Assembly: GCA_015231665.1 (NCBI GenBank)
Contig: JADGBD010000003.1
Coordinates: forward strand, 5,224-30,452
Reading direction: 5' to 3'
Length of the DNA: 25,229 nucleotides
From: Gammaproteobacteria bacterium
GTDB lineage: Bacteria > Pseudomonadota > Gammaproteobacteria > Chromatiales > Chromatiaceae
The translations under genes were made by a program, and so were the position numbers. Under the pieces are notes generated by a model, which saw only the letters and a program-made list of their open reading frames with translations, had not been told where the DNA came from and did no database searches. Shown in pieces: positions 9,860 to 17,513 of this stretch. Each line of letters starts with the position of its first letter. Position 1 is the stretch's first letter.

Positions 9860-9873
9860 TTGACAAAGGTCAA
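9860..9873. promoter_or_regulatory. FNR/FixK-like palindrome upstream of barrel-FecR-cyclase operon
   Basis: TTGAC-AAAG-GTCAA is a perfect 5-base inverted repeat with a 4-base spacer. It fits the CRP/FNR superfamily layout TTGAT-N4-ATCAA and the FixK form TTGAC/GTCAA. Its centre lies about 65 bases before the ATG at 9932. A TATCTC hexamer at 9895-9900 is placed so that the site would centre near -41, the class II activator position. Alternatively, the TTGACA at 9860-9865 is simply a -35 box with TATTCA at 9883-9888. Confidence 0.45.
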
Positions 9874-9931
9874 TAGTCCAGTTATTCAAGCGTTTATCTC
9901 CTGAACATAGCCTGTTGGCGAAGTGGGTTTC

Positions 9932-10873
9932 ATGACTATTCCGCGGCCTGATCTGTTGCTGGGCCTTGGCCTGACCTTGGCACTGGCGGCCTCTCCTGCT
10001 CTGGCGAGAACTTTTTTTGATTTCCAGCTGGATGCCAATTACGAAGACAATGTCGGCCGGGCCGAGGCCGATGCTGACCGTTTGTCTGATCGCAGCCACA
10101 GTCTGGGGGCAGCGGTGAAATCCTTTCATCTGTTGGGGGATCATGCCGGGGTGACCTTCAAGGGCTCCGTTGAGCAAGTGGACTTTGCTCGGCTGGACGG
10201 GTTGGATCGGCTCAATCTGGGGCTGGGGGCCAATTTGCGCTACAAGCCCGACCTTGCCTATGGCGCGCCCTGGTATGGGCTGAATCTGAACCTGACTCAG
10301 TCCAATTTTGACTCCAGCCTGCGCGATGGCGTGACCCTGGATCTAGAGGCCATGGCCGGCAAGCGTTTTACCGACCGCATCCTCGGCAAGCTGGGGCTGG
10401 GTTACAACGAGCATTTTGTCTCCAACGATCTGGGGCCAAAGGTGGGCAAGAGCGATCCTGAGGTGTTCGCCACCCAAAATACGCGCCTGTTTGCCGGGCT
10501 GGATTACAACCTCAGCAATTGGGTGGTCTATGCCAATTACACTTACCAGGTGGGTGATGTCGTCTCCACCAGCACGCCCACGGCCAAGGCCATTGCCGCG
10601 GCCGATGCCATCTGGAAAGACGATGCCATAGGCCCGTCCTATACAACCACCGCCCCAGCCTATCCTGGGGGCATGGTCGGCAGCATGCAGCAGGCGCGCT
10701 ACGCCTACCGCATCGATGCGGATACCCAGATTGCCGATGTCGGCTTCAACTACGCCATCACGCGCTCCACAGCGCTGGATTTCATGCTCCGCTATGTGGA
10801 CGTGCAGGGCGAGGGCGGCAACGATTACGATAATTACTCGGCCCACCTCGGGCTGTACTACCGTCTGAAATAG
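9932..10873 (+). CDS. Putative outer-membrane beta-barrel protein
   Basis: A 313-residue exported protein. Residues 1-25 form a clear signal peptide (ending SPALA). The mature part is dominated by alternating polar/hydrophobic strands with many aromatic residues, for example DFQLDANYEDNVG, LGANLRYKPDL, YGLNLNLTQSNFD, LGKLGLGYNEHF, ARLFAGLDYNL-like strands, WVVYANYTYQVGD, ADVGFNYAIT, LDFMLRYVDVQG and YSAHLGLYYRLK. This is typical of a 12-16-strand barrel. It ends in Lys, not the usual terminal Phe. No family is recognised. A GTG three codons upstream (9923) is an alternative start. It is the first gene of an operon with a FecR-domain protein and an adenylate cyclase, so it could supply an outer-membrane channel or sensor for them; that is inference. 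Confidence 0.75.
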   Translation: MTIPRPDLLLGLGLTLALAASPALARTFFDFQLDANYEDNVGRAEADADRLSDRSHSLGAAVKSFHLLGDHAGVTFKGSVEQVDFARLDGLDRLNLGLGANLRYKPDLAYGAPWYGLNLNLTQSNFDSSLRDGVTLDLEAMAGKRFTDRILGKLGLGYNEHFVSNDLGPKVGKSDPEVFATQNTRLFAGLDYNLSNWVVYANYTYQVGDVVSTSTPTAKAIAAADAIWKDDAIGPSYTTTAPAYPGGMVGSMQQARYAYRIDADTQIADVGFNYAITRSTALDFMLRYVDVQGEGGNDYDNYSAHLGLYYRLK

Positions 10874-10886
10874 TCTGGGGAGCCCC

Positions 10887-11696
10887 ATGAGTCAAGCAGA
10901 GTCCATCGACGATCCCAGACGTCAGTTCCTCATTCGCGCCCTCGCCGCCGGGCTCTATGCCGCAGGGGCCGGGGTTGCCGGTCGCGCCGCTGCCGAGGGT
11001 CTGCTCGGCAAGACGCCGGAGAAACTCAAGCCCGGCCAGAGCTTCTATCGCCTGGAGGGCGAGGTGCTGGTCAACGGCAAGCCGGCCGATGCGAGCACCC
11101 TGATAAGCGCCAACGACAGCATCAAGACCGGCAGCCAGGGGCCGGCGGTGTTTGTTGTCGGTCAGGATGCTTTTTTGCTCAGACCCAACAGCGAGATCAA
11201 GCTCAGCGGCCGGGCCAAACTGCAGCAACGCCTGCAGCAGGCCAAGGCCAGCTACGGTGCCACCGAGCCGGCCCAGCCGCGGGTTCCCGATCCCGGCGAG
11301 GGGGTGGTGGATGCTTTTCGTCTGGTCAGCGGCGGGGTTCTCACGGTATTCGGCAAGACCGGCCATCAGGCCATCACCAGCACCGCCACCGTGGGCATCC
11401 GCGGCACCGGGGTGTATTTCGAGTCGGAACCGGATCGCTCCTACGTTTGCACCTGCTACGGCCTCACCGAGATTGCCGCCAGCGCGGATAGAGACAGCTT
11501 TGTTCAGGTTGCCTCCCAGCACCACGATGCACCCAAGTATGTCCTCGCTGCCGGCGAGCGCGGCCAGCGGGTGGTCAAGGCACCCTTCAAGAACCACAAC
11601 GACCTGGAGCTGATGCTGCTGGAAGAACTGGTGGGGCGCACGCCACCCTTCAGCGTCGCCGGGGATAACTACGGCGCACCCAGACGCGGCTATTGA
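10887..11696 (+). CDS. Tat-exported FecR-domain protein
   Basis: A 269-residue protein with an N-terminal twin-arginine signal: DPRRQFLIRA at 9-18 followed by a weakly hydrophobic Ala/Gly stretch to about 36. The FecR-type beta domain follows: LEGEVLVNGKPA (56-67), SIKTGSQGPAVFVVGQDAFLLRPNSEIKL (78-105), FRLVSGGVLTVFG (144-156) and the hallmark TSTATVGIRGTGVYFE (164-179). After it comes YVCTCYGLTEI (186-196), with Cys188 and Cys190. No transmembrane anchor follows and no sigma factor gene is near, so this is not a classical FecR anti-sigma factor. Tat export implies folding, perhaps with a cofactor, before transport to the periplasm. It starts 13 bases after the barrel gene with a GGGGAG site and touches the cyclase frame. 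Confidence 0.88.
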   Translation: MSQAESIDDPRRQFLIRALAAGLYAAGAGVAGRAAAEGLLGKTPEKLKPGQSFYRLEGEVLVNGKPADASTLISANDSIKTGSQGPAVFVVGQDAFLLRPNSEIKLSGRAKLQQRLQQAKASYGATEPAQPRVPDPGEGVVDAFRLVSGGVLTVFGKTGHQAITSTATVGIRGTGVYFESEPDRSYVCTCYGLTEIAASADRDSFVQVASQHHDAPKYVLAAGERGQRVVKAPFKNHNDLELMLLEELVGRTPPFSVAGDNYGAPRRGY

Positions 11697-13916
11697 TTGC
11701 AGCGGCTGGCAGCTAGCGGACTGATTGCTGGCCGCTGGCCGCTGACCATTGGCCGCTGCCCCCCTCCCGGAGCCCCCTGGCTGAACAAGACCCTTCCCCA
11801 TCTGCTGAGTGCCGGCCTGCTGCTGATCATGCTGCTGGCGGCCTTTGCCTTGCTCGAAGCCTATTACCGCCCCCTGGATAATCGCCTGCGGGATTTGCTC
11901 ATGCAGGCGCATTCGCAGGAGCCGGTATCCGGCCGGATTGCCTTGGTGGCGATCGACGAGGCCAGTCTGGACGCCCTGGGTCAATGGCCCTGGGAGCGGA
12001 CCAAGCTGGCGCAGATTCTGCGCAATCTGGATGCCGCTGGGGCCCTGCTGATCGGTCTGGATATGTTCTTCACCGAGCCCGATCGCAGCTCGCCCGATCG
12101 GCTCGCCCGCCAGCAGGGTATCGAGGGCCTGGACCTGCCCAATTACGATCAACTGCTGGCGCAGACCCTGGAGCAGACCCCGGTGGTGCTCGGCTACGGC
12201 TTTGACCTGACCCAGCCCCTGCGCAGCCAGCGCCGGCCGAGCGGTGCCCTGGCGCTGCCGCCGGATCAGGCCGGGCTGGAGGCCCTGGCCGAGGCCCGCG
12301 GCCTGATCCCCAATCTGGAGTTGCTGCAGCAGGCGGCGCTGACCGAGGGCTTTCTCAATTACCTGCCCGATGCCGATGGCATGATTCGCCAGCTGCCCCT
12401 GCTGATGCGCTATCAGGGGCAGGTCTATCCCAGCCTCAGTCTGGCGCTGTTGCAGTTGCTCGAGGAGGAGCCGGGGCTGCAACTGCTCAGCGGCAGCGCC
12501 GGGCTGCAGGGAATCAAACTGGGCGAGCGCCTGCTGCCCACCGATGCCCAGGGCAATCTGCAACTGCATTTTTACGGCCCGGGCGGGCGCTTTCCCCGCC
12601 TCAGCGCCGGGGCTGTTTATGCGGGCCAGTTCGATCCGGCCGAGGTGGCGGGCAAGGTGATTTTGCTGGGGGCCACAGCCACCGGGTTGGCGGACCTGCG
12701 GCCGACGCCGCTGGATAGCGCCATGCCGGGAGTGGAGATCCACGCCACCGCGCTGGAGAACCTGCTCAGCGGCCGCCATCTGCATCGACCGGACTGGCTG
12801 CTTGGCGCCGAAGCGCTGCTGCTCGGTCTGCTCGCCCTGCTGCTGGCCCTGAGCCTGCCGCATCTGTCCGCACCCCTGATCCTGCTGCTGATGCTGGCGG
12901 GGTTGGGGGGCTTCATTGGCGTGGCGGACTATCTGCTATTCCAGCACGGACTGTTGCTCAATCTGCTGTTTCCCAGCCTTGCCCTGCTGCTGTTGACCCT
13001 CTCCGGCCTGCTGCTCAACTACGCCCGCGAGAGCCGGCAGAGGCAGCGCATCCGCGCCCGCTTTGCGCAGAAGGTCTCGGCGGCGGTGGTGGATGACATC
13101 CTCCAGCACGAGGACGAGGGCGTGCTCATCGGTCGCAACCGCGAGATCAGCATCTTCTTCTCCGATGTGCGCGGCTTCACCGGCCTGACCGAGACCCTGG
13201 GTGCGCCGGAAAAGGTGATCGACCTGCTGAATATCTACATGACCCCCATGGTGGAGGAGGTGATCCGCACCCGCGGTACCCTGGATAAGTTCATCGGCGA
13301 CGCCATCATGGCCTACTGGAACGCCCCCAACACAGTGGCCGAGCACGCGGTGGCGGCGGTGACCACCGCCCTGCGCCAGCTCGAACGCATGCAGGAGGTG
13401 AACGCACGGCTCCAGGCCAAGTACGCTGTGGAGATCGACATCGGCATCGGCATCAACAGCGGCCTGGCGATTGTGGGCGAGATGGGCTCGGCCGGGCGTT
13501 CCGACTACACCATCATCGGCGATTCGGTGAATCTGGCCTCGCGCCTGGAGGGGCTGTGCAAGAAATACGGCTGCCGGATTGTTATTTCCGAGTTCACCAG
13601 CCGCCTGCTCAACGCCGATTTCTGCCTGCGTGAGCTGGACCTGGTGCGGGTCAAGGGCAAGCAGGAGCCGGTGCGCATCTTCGAGGTGCTGGGTTGGGCA
13701 GCGAATTGCCAATCGCTGCAGGCGCAGCTGCAGGCCTCCGCCGAGGCCCTGCAGGCCTACCGCCAGGCCCGGTTTGGCGAGGCGCTGGCGCAGTTCCAGG
13801 CGCTGAGCGAGGAAGCAGACGCGCCGCTGTATCGCCTCTACCGCGAGCGTTGCACCTATTTCCTCGCCAACCCGCCGGCGGACTTCGACGGCGTCTTCGT
13901 GCATGAGAGCAAATAG
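11697..13916 (+). CDS. CHASE2-domain class III adenylate cyclase
   Basis: A 739-residue membrane sensor cyclase. A transmembrane helix (about 35-56) leads into a periplasmic CHASE2 domain (about 58-355; RIALVAIDEASLDALGQWPW and GALLIGLDMFF are characteristic). Three close hydrophobic segments (about 367-443) and a cytoplasmic class III cyclase domain (about 465-670) follow. Catalytic residues are intact: metal-binding Asp490 (FFSDVRGFT) and Asp535 (KFIGD), adenine-selecting Lys531 with Thr605 (YTIIGD), and Asn612/Arg616 (NLASR). This predicts ATP-to-cAMP activity. The last 70 residues look like a helical TPR-type tail. The start is uncertain: the TTG at 11697 directly follows the FecR stop, and codons 11-22 are a heptad repeat; a later CTG or TTG start is possible. 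Confidence 0.93.
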   Translation: MQRLAASGLIAGRWPLTIGRCPPPGAPWLNKTLPHLLSAGLLLIMLLAAFALLEAYYRPLDNRLRDLLMQAHSQEPVSGRIALVAIDEASLDALGQWPWERTKLAQILRNLDAAGALLIGLDMFFTEPDRSSPDRLARQQGIEGLDLPNYDQLLAQTLEQTPVVLGYGFDLTQPLRSQRRPSGALALPPDQAGLEALAEARGLIPNLELLQQAALTEGFLNYLPDADGMIRQLPLLMRYQGQVYPSLSLALLQLLEEEPGLQLLSGSAGLQGIKLGERLLPTDAQGNLQLHFYGPGGRFPRLSAGAVYAGQFDPAEVAGKVILLGATATGLADLRPTPLDSAMPGVEIHATALENLLSGRHLHRPDWLLGAEALLLGLLALLLALSLPHLSAPLILLLMLAGLGGFIGVADYLLFQHGLLLNLLFPSLALLLLTLSGLLLNYARESRQRQRIRARFAQKVSAAVVDDILQHEDEGVLIGRNREISIFFSDVRGFTGLTETLGAPEKVIDLLNIYMTPMVEEVIRTRGTLDKFIGDAIMAYWNAPNTVAEHAVAAVTTALRQLERMQEVNARLQAKYAVEIDIGIGINSGLAIVGEMGSAGRSDYTIIGDSVNLASRLEGLCKKYGCRIVISEFTSRLLNADFCLRELDLVRVKGKQEPVRIFEVLGWAANCQSLQAQLQASAEALQAYRQARFGEALAQFQALSEEADAPLYRLYRERCTYFLANPPADFDGVFVHESK
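11727..11761. repeat. Heptameric tandem repeat (GCTGGCC units) inside cyclase 5' end
   Basis: Five 7-base units: GCTGGCC twice, then GCTGACC, ATTGGCC and GCTGCCC. They lie between the FecR stop and the first transmembrane helix of the cyclase and are translated if the TTG at 11697 is the true start. Confidence 0.7.
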
Positions 13917-13976
13917 CCAAGCTGGAGCAAAAATCGCCAAAAATCATCGGGACAGCTCGCTAGCATCGGCCGAATC

Positions 13977-13985
13977 TGGGATAAT
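13977..13985 (+). promoter_or_regulatory. Putative extended -10 promoter for the L,D-transpeptidase gene
   Basis: TGGGATAAT (TG, one base, GATAAT) matches an extended -10 element. No good -35 is seen. It lies 60 bases before the ATG at 14045, in the 128-base gap after the cyclase gene, which otherwise shows nothing clear. Confidence 0.4.
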
Positions 13986-14044
13986 GGCCGTCCTTCTGGC
14001 CGGGAAAATGGCCTGGTAGTCCCTTGGTAACTGGCGCACCTCCC

Positions 14045-14875
14045 ATGCTGAAACTCATGCTCAAACCCATGCTGAAAGTGTTTGTCTCTGTCTGTCTGCT
14101 GTCCTCACTGGTCTGGCTGCCGTCGGCGCTGGCGCAGGAAAGCCAAACCCTGAGCAAGGCTGATCTGCAGCGGCTGTGGCCGATCTGGCGCGGCAAGCGC
14201 ACCACCGAGCAGGTGCTGGAGCGCTATGGCGATTTGGCCGAGGAGAAACTCAAGGGCTATTTCAGCAAGGCCGGGGTGGGTTATCCGCCGGAGCGCATCA
14301 GCCTGGTGTCCCTCAAGGAAGAGAAGATCATGGAGCTCTGGGCCTGGCATGAGGGGCGCTGGAAGCACATCCACGACTACCCGATCCAGGGCGCCAGCGG
14401 CCATGCCGGCCCCAAGCTGCGCCAGGGCGACCGCCAGGTGCCCGAGGGCATCTACAAGGTCCTCTACCTCAACCCCAACAGCAACTATCATCTGTCGATG
14501 AAGCTCAATTACCCCAATGAGTTCGATCGGAGCCAGGCGAAGAAGGACGGTCGCAGCAACCTCGGCGGGGATATTTTCATCCACGGCACCGAGTATTCCA
14601 TCGGCTGCCTGGCCATCGGCAACGAGCAGATTCAGGAGCTCTATGTGCTCGCGGCGCAGACCGGGGTGAAGAATATCGAGACCCTGATTGCCCCCTACGA
14701 TTTGCGCCGGCACAAGCCGATCAAGCGGCACACCGACCCGGATTGGGTGGATGGCCTCTACGCCGATCTGCAGAAACGCCTGCAAACCGACTTTCCCCGC
14801 AGCCCCAAGCCGAAACAGGTCGCCAAGACCGAGCCGAAAGCCAAGCACCCGGCCGACGTGCTGGCGATTCATTAG
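14045..14875 (+). CDS. L,D-transpeptidase / YafK-like murein enzyme
   Basis: A 276-residue exported YkuD-fold protein. A signal peptide (about 1-30, ending PSALA) precedes a helical segment and the catalytic domain (about 85-225). The catalytic core reads IHGTEYSIGCLAIG, with His180 and nucleophile Cys188. The surrounding pattern (GPKLRQGDRQVPEGIYKV, LNPNSNYHLSMKLNYPN) is that of the YafK group rather than YcbB or ErfK. E. coli YafK (LdtF/DpaA) detaches Braun lipoprotein from peptidoglycan, so a role in crosslinking or release at the cell wall is likely. The C-terminus is Lys/Pro-rich. Three in-frame ATGs (14045, 14057, 14069) lie in a 12-base repeat; I chose the first, and a TTG at 14024 is less likely. 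mrcB follows, so the region is devoted to the wall. Confidence 0.92.
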   Translation: MLKLMLKPMLKVFVSVCLLSSLVWLPSALAQESQTLSKADLQRLWPIWRGKRTTEQVLERYGDLAEEKLKGYFSKAGVGYPPERISLVSLKEEKIMELWAWHEGRWKHIHDYPIQGASGHAGPKLRQGDRQVPEGIYKVLYLNPNSNYHLSMKLNYPNEFDRSQAKKDGRSNLGGDIFIHGTEYSIGCLAIGNEQIQELYVLAAQTGVKNIETLIAPYDLRRHKPIKRHTDPDWVDGLYADLQKRLQTDFPRSPKPKQVAKTEPKAKHPADVLAIH

Positions 14876-14917
14876 TTACTTAGCAGCGGAATGCTGAACA
14901 AAATGGCGAAAATTTTA

Positions 14918-15080
14918 GGACGCGGAGATCGCGGAGAAGCGCAGAGCACGCGGAGGGATGAATTTTTTCTCTTGAGCGAACAACTTGATAACTCTGCGTT
15001 CTGCGCGCTTCTCGACTCTGGCATCCTGCTTCGGGCTACCTCCTGCGTCCATGCAGTCGTTTGCGCCCTCTGCGTCCTGT
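14918..15080. repeat. Inverted-repeat intergenic element, copy 2 (interrupted right arm)
   Basis: The left arm (14918-14955) matches the left arm of the 8978 element in most positions. The complementary right arm is at about 14992-15026. The terminal CTCTGCGTCCT appears again at about 15069-15080 after some 40 extra bases, as if the right end had been duplicated or had received an insertion. The element fills most of the gap between the transpeptidase gene and mrcB (14876-15110), in which I see no gene. Confidence 0.7.
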
Positions 15081-15110
15081 TTTCCGGCTTTGCTGGGTTA
15101 GGAAAGACTG

Positions 15111-17513
15111 TTGGTAGATAGAGACCGGACTTCCGGCAAAAAACCTCCGGCATCAAGGCGTCCGCCCTCGCGGCGGGAACGTGCTGGCGGATCATCCTCG
15201 CCACCTCCCGCTCGGCGCAAGGGTCACAGCTGGTTGACCCGGCTGTTCTTCGTTGGCCTGCTGTTTGCCGCCATCCTTGGCGCCTACATGCACCATCTCA
15301 ATGGCATAGTGCGGGTGAAATTCGAGGGCAAGCGCTGGGCGGTGCCGGCCCATGTGTTTGCCCGGCCGCTGGAAATCTTCCCCGGCTCGGCAGTGACCCG
15401 GGCGCAGCTGCTCGCCGAGATCAACGAGCTGGGCTATCGCCCGGTGCAACAGGTCGACAGCCCGGGCACCTACGCCGAGCGCGAGGGCAAGGGCATCAGC
15501 CTGCACAGCCGCGGTTTCAGCTACTGGGATGGGGTCGATCCACCGCGCCTGGTGGAGATCGATGCGGATGACAAGGGCGTCAAGGCGATTCGCGGCGCTC
15601 AGGGCAATCTGGATCTGATGCGCCTGGAGCCGGTGCAGATCGGCAGCATCTATCCGGCGCACCGGGAGGACCGGGTGCTGCTGCGTTACGAGGACCTGCC
15701 GCCGACCCTGATCGGTGCCTTGTTGGCGGCTGAGGACAGGGATTATTTCGATCACTTCGGCATCTCGCTGAAGGGTATCAGCCGCGCCATGCTCGCCAAT
15801 CTCAAGGCCGGGCGCACGGTGCAGGGCGGCAGCACCCTGACCCAGCAGCTGGTAAAGAACTTCTTCCTCACCTCGGAACGCAGCCTCAAGCGCAAGCTGA
15901 ACGAGGCGCTGATGGCGATCCTGATCGACTATTTCTACACCAAGGAAGACATACTCCAGGCCTATGCCAATGAAATCTACCTGGGCCAGGACGGTCAGCG
16001 GGCGATCCACGGCTTTGGTCTGGCGGCGCGGTTTTACTTCAATCGGCCCCTGCCGGAGCTAAGCCTCAAGGATCAGGCCCTGCTGGTGGCGCTGATTCGC
16101 GGCCCCTCCCACTACAACCCGGTGCGCAACCCGGAACGCGCGCGCGAGCGGCGGGATCTGATCCTCGACCTCATGGCCAGTCACGGCATCATCCAGCCGG
16201 ATCAGGCGGAAGCCTCCAAGCGCGAGCCGCTGGGGCTGGAGATTTCCCGCCATACCACCGGCGGCAACAAGTTTCCCGCCTTCATGGACCTGGTCAGCCG
16301 CCAGCTGAGCCGGGATTATCATGAGGAAGACCTCAATTCCGAGGGTCTGCGCATCTACACCACTCTCGATCCCTGGGTGCAGAGCCAGGCCCAGGAGGCA
16401 CTGGCCCAGCAGTTGGCCGAGATCGAAAAGCAGCGGCGCAAGACCCCAGGCACCCTCGAGGGCGCCCTGGTGGTGGTGGGGCGCGACAGCGGCGAGGTGC
16501 AGGCGGTGGTCGGCGGTCGTCAGGCTGCCTTTGAGGGATTCAACCGGGCGCTGGATTCGGTGCGCTCCATTGGCTCGCTGATCAAGCCGCCGATCTATCT
16601 GACCGCCCTGAGCATGCCCGAGCTTTACAGCCTGGTCACGCCCCTCTCCGATGAGCCCTACACCCTCAAGCAGCGCGGCGCACCGGACTGGAGTCCGCAG
16701 AACTACGATGGCAAGACCCACGGCAACCCCATGCTCTACGAGGCCCTGGCCAAGTCCTACAACCTGGCGACGGTGCGCCTGGGCATGCAGCTGGGGGTCG
16801 GCCATGTGGCCGAAACCCTGCGTGCCCTGGGGGTGGGGCGCTCCTTCAACGAGCTGCCGTCGATGCTGCTCGGCGCCATCTCTCTGACCCCGCTGGAAGT
16901 GGCCCAGGTCTATCAGACCATGGCCTCAGGCGGCTACCGCACCCCCTTGCGCACCATCCGCGAGGTACTCAATCAGGAAGGCAAGCCGCTCTCGCGCTAT
17001 CCCCTGGACGTGCAGCAAAGCGTGCGTCCGGCACCGGCCTATCTGACCAGCGTGGCGATGCAGCGGGTGGTCAGCGAGGGTACCGCCACCTCATTGCGCA
17101 AGTGGCTGCCGCGGGAGCTGGGTATCGCCGGCAAGACCGGTACCACCGATGAATTGCGCGACAGCTGGTTTGCCGGCTTCAGTGGTGACAAGGTGATGGT
17201 GGCCTGGGTCGGGCGGGACGACAACAAGCCTAGCGGCCTCACCGGCGCCAGTGGGGCGCTGCAGGTCTGGGGCAATGCCATGAGCCGGATGGCGCCCGAG
17301 CCCCTGGACCTGATTCCGCTGGAAGGGGTGGTTTTTGCCCAGACGCCCTGCACCAGCATGGCGATGCCATTCGCTGATAACATAGTGCCGACGGAGGGTG
17401 GCTGCGCCACCGCTGACGAATGGTTGAATGGCGAGTGGCTGCCGGATCAAGAGGGCGCCGCACCTGCCAGCAGAAACAACAACGGTTGGAAAAATCCCTG
17501 GGAGATACCTTAG
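15111..17513 (+). CDS. mrcB: Penicillin-binding protein 1B (bifunctional peptidoglycan synthase)
   Basis: An 800-residue class A PBP that polymerises glycan strands and crosslinks peptides. A basic cytoplasmic tail (1-40) and one transmembrane helix (about 41-60) precede a UB2H-like domain (about 70-150, with LGYRPVQQ). The GT51 glycosyltransferase (about 190-360) has AAEDRDYFDH with catalytic Glu208, then GGSTLTQQLVKNFFL and RKLNEALMAI. The transpeptidase domain has SLIK (Ser489-Lys492), SYN in AKSYNLAT and KTGT at 675-678. All active residues are present. The UB2H domain marks PBP1B rather than PBP1A. The start is TTG 15111, preceded by AGGAAAG; no ATG fits. The next gene starts immediately after the stop and encodes its likely activator. 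Confidence 0.96.
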   Translation: MVDRDRTSGKKPPASRRPPSRRERAGGSSSPPPARRKGHSWLTRLFFVGLLFAAILGAYMHHLNGIVRVKFEGKRWAVPAHVFARPLEIFPGSAVTRAQLLAEINELGYRPVQQVDSPGTYAEREGKGISLHSRGFSYWDGVDPPRLVEIDADDKGVKAIRGAQGNLDLMRLEPVQIGSIYPAHREDRVLLRYEDLPPTLIGALLAAEDRDYFDHFGISLKGISRAMLANLKAGRTVQGGSTLTQQLVKNFFLTSERSLKRKLNEALMAILIDYFYTKEDILQAYANEIYLGQDGQRAIHGFGLAARFYFNRPLPELSLKDQALLVALIRGPSHYNPVRNPERARERRDLILDLMASHGIIQPDQAEASKREPLGLEISRHTTGGNKFPAFMDLVSRQLSRDYHEEDLNSEGLRIYTTLDPWVQSQAQEALAQQLAEIEKQRRKTPGTLEGALVVVGRDSGEVQAVVGGRQAAFEGFNRALDSVRSIGSLIKPPIYLTALSMPELYSLVTPLSDEPYTLKQRGAPDWSPQNYDGKTHGNPMLYEALAKSYNLATVRLGMQLGVGHVAETLRALGVGRSFNELPSMLLGAISLTPLEVAQVYQTMASGGYRTPLRTIREVLNQEGKPLSRYPLDVQQSVRPAPAYLTSVAMQRVVSEGTATSLRKWLPRELGIAGKTGTTDELRDSWFAGFSGDKVMVAWVGRDDNKPSGLTGASGALQVWGNAMSRMAPEPLDLIPLEGVVFAQTPCTSMAMPFADNIVPTEGGCATADEWLNGEWLPDQEGAAPASRNNNGWKNPWEIP

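Noticed and set aside
9923..9931. GTG at 9923 as the start of the barrel gene
   Set aside because: It adds only three residues before the ATG, whose signal peptide is complete. It cannot be excluded but is not needed.
10887..11696. FecR as an anti-sigma factor for an ECF sigma factor
   Set aside because: No sigma-factor gene is adjacent, and the protein has a Tat signal instead of an N-terminal cytoplasmic anti-sigma domain with a membrane helix.
10782..12863. A 693-codon antisense frame across the barrel, FecR and cyclase genes
   Set aside because: It crosses three good genes, its product is low-complexity Gln/Gly/Ala-rich sequence, and it has no family features.
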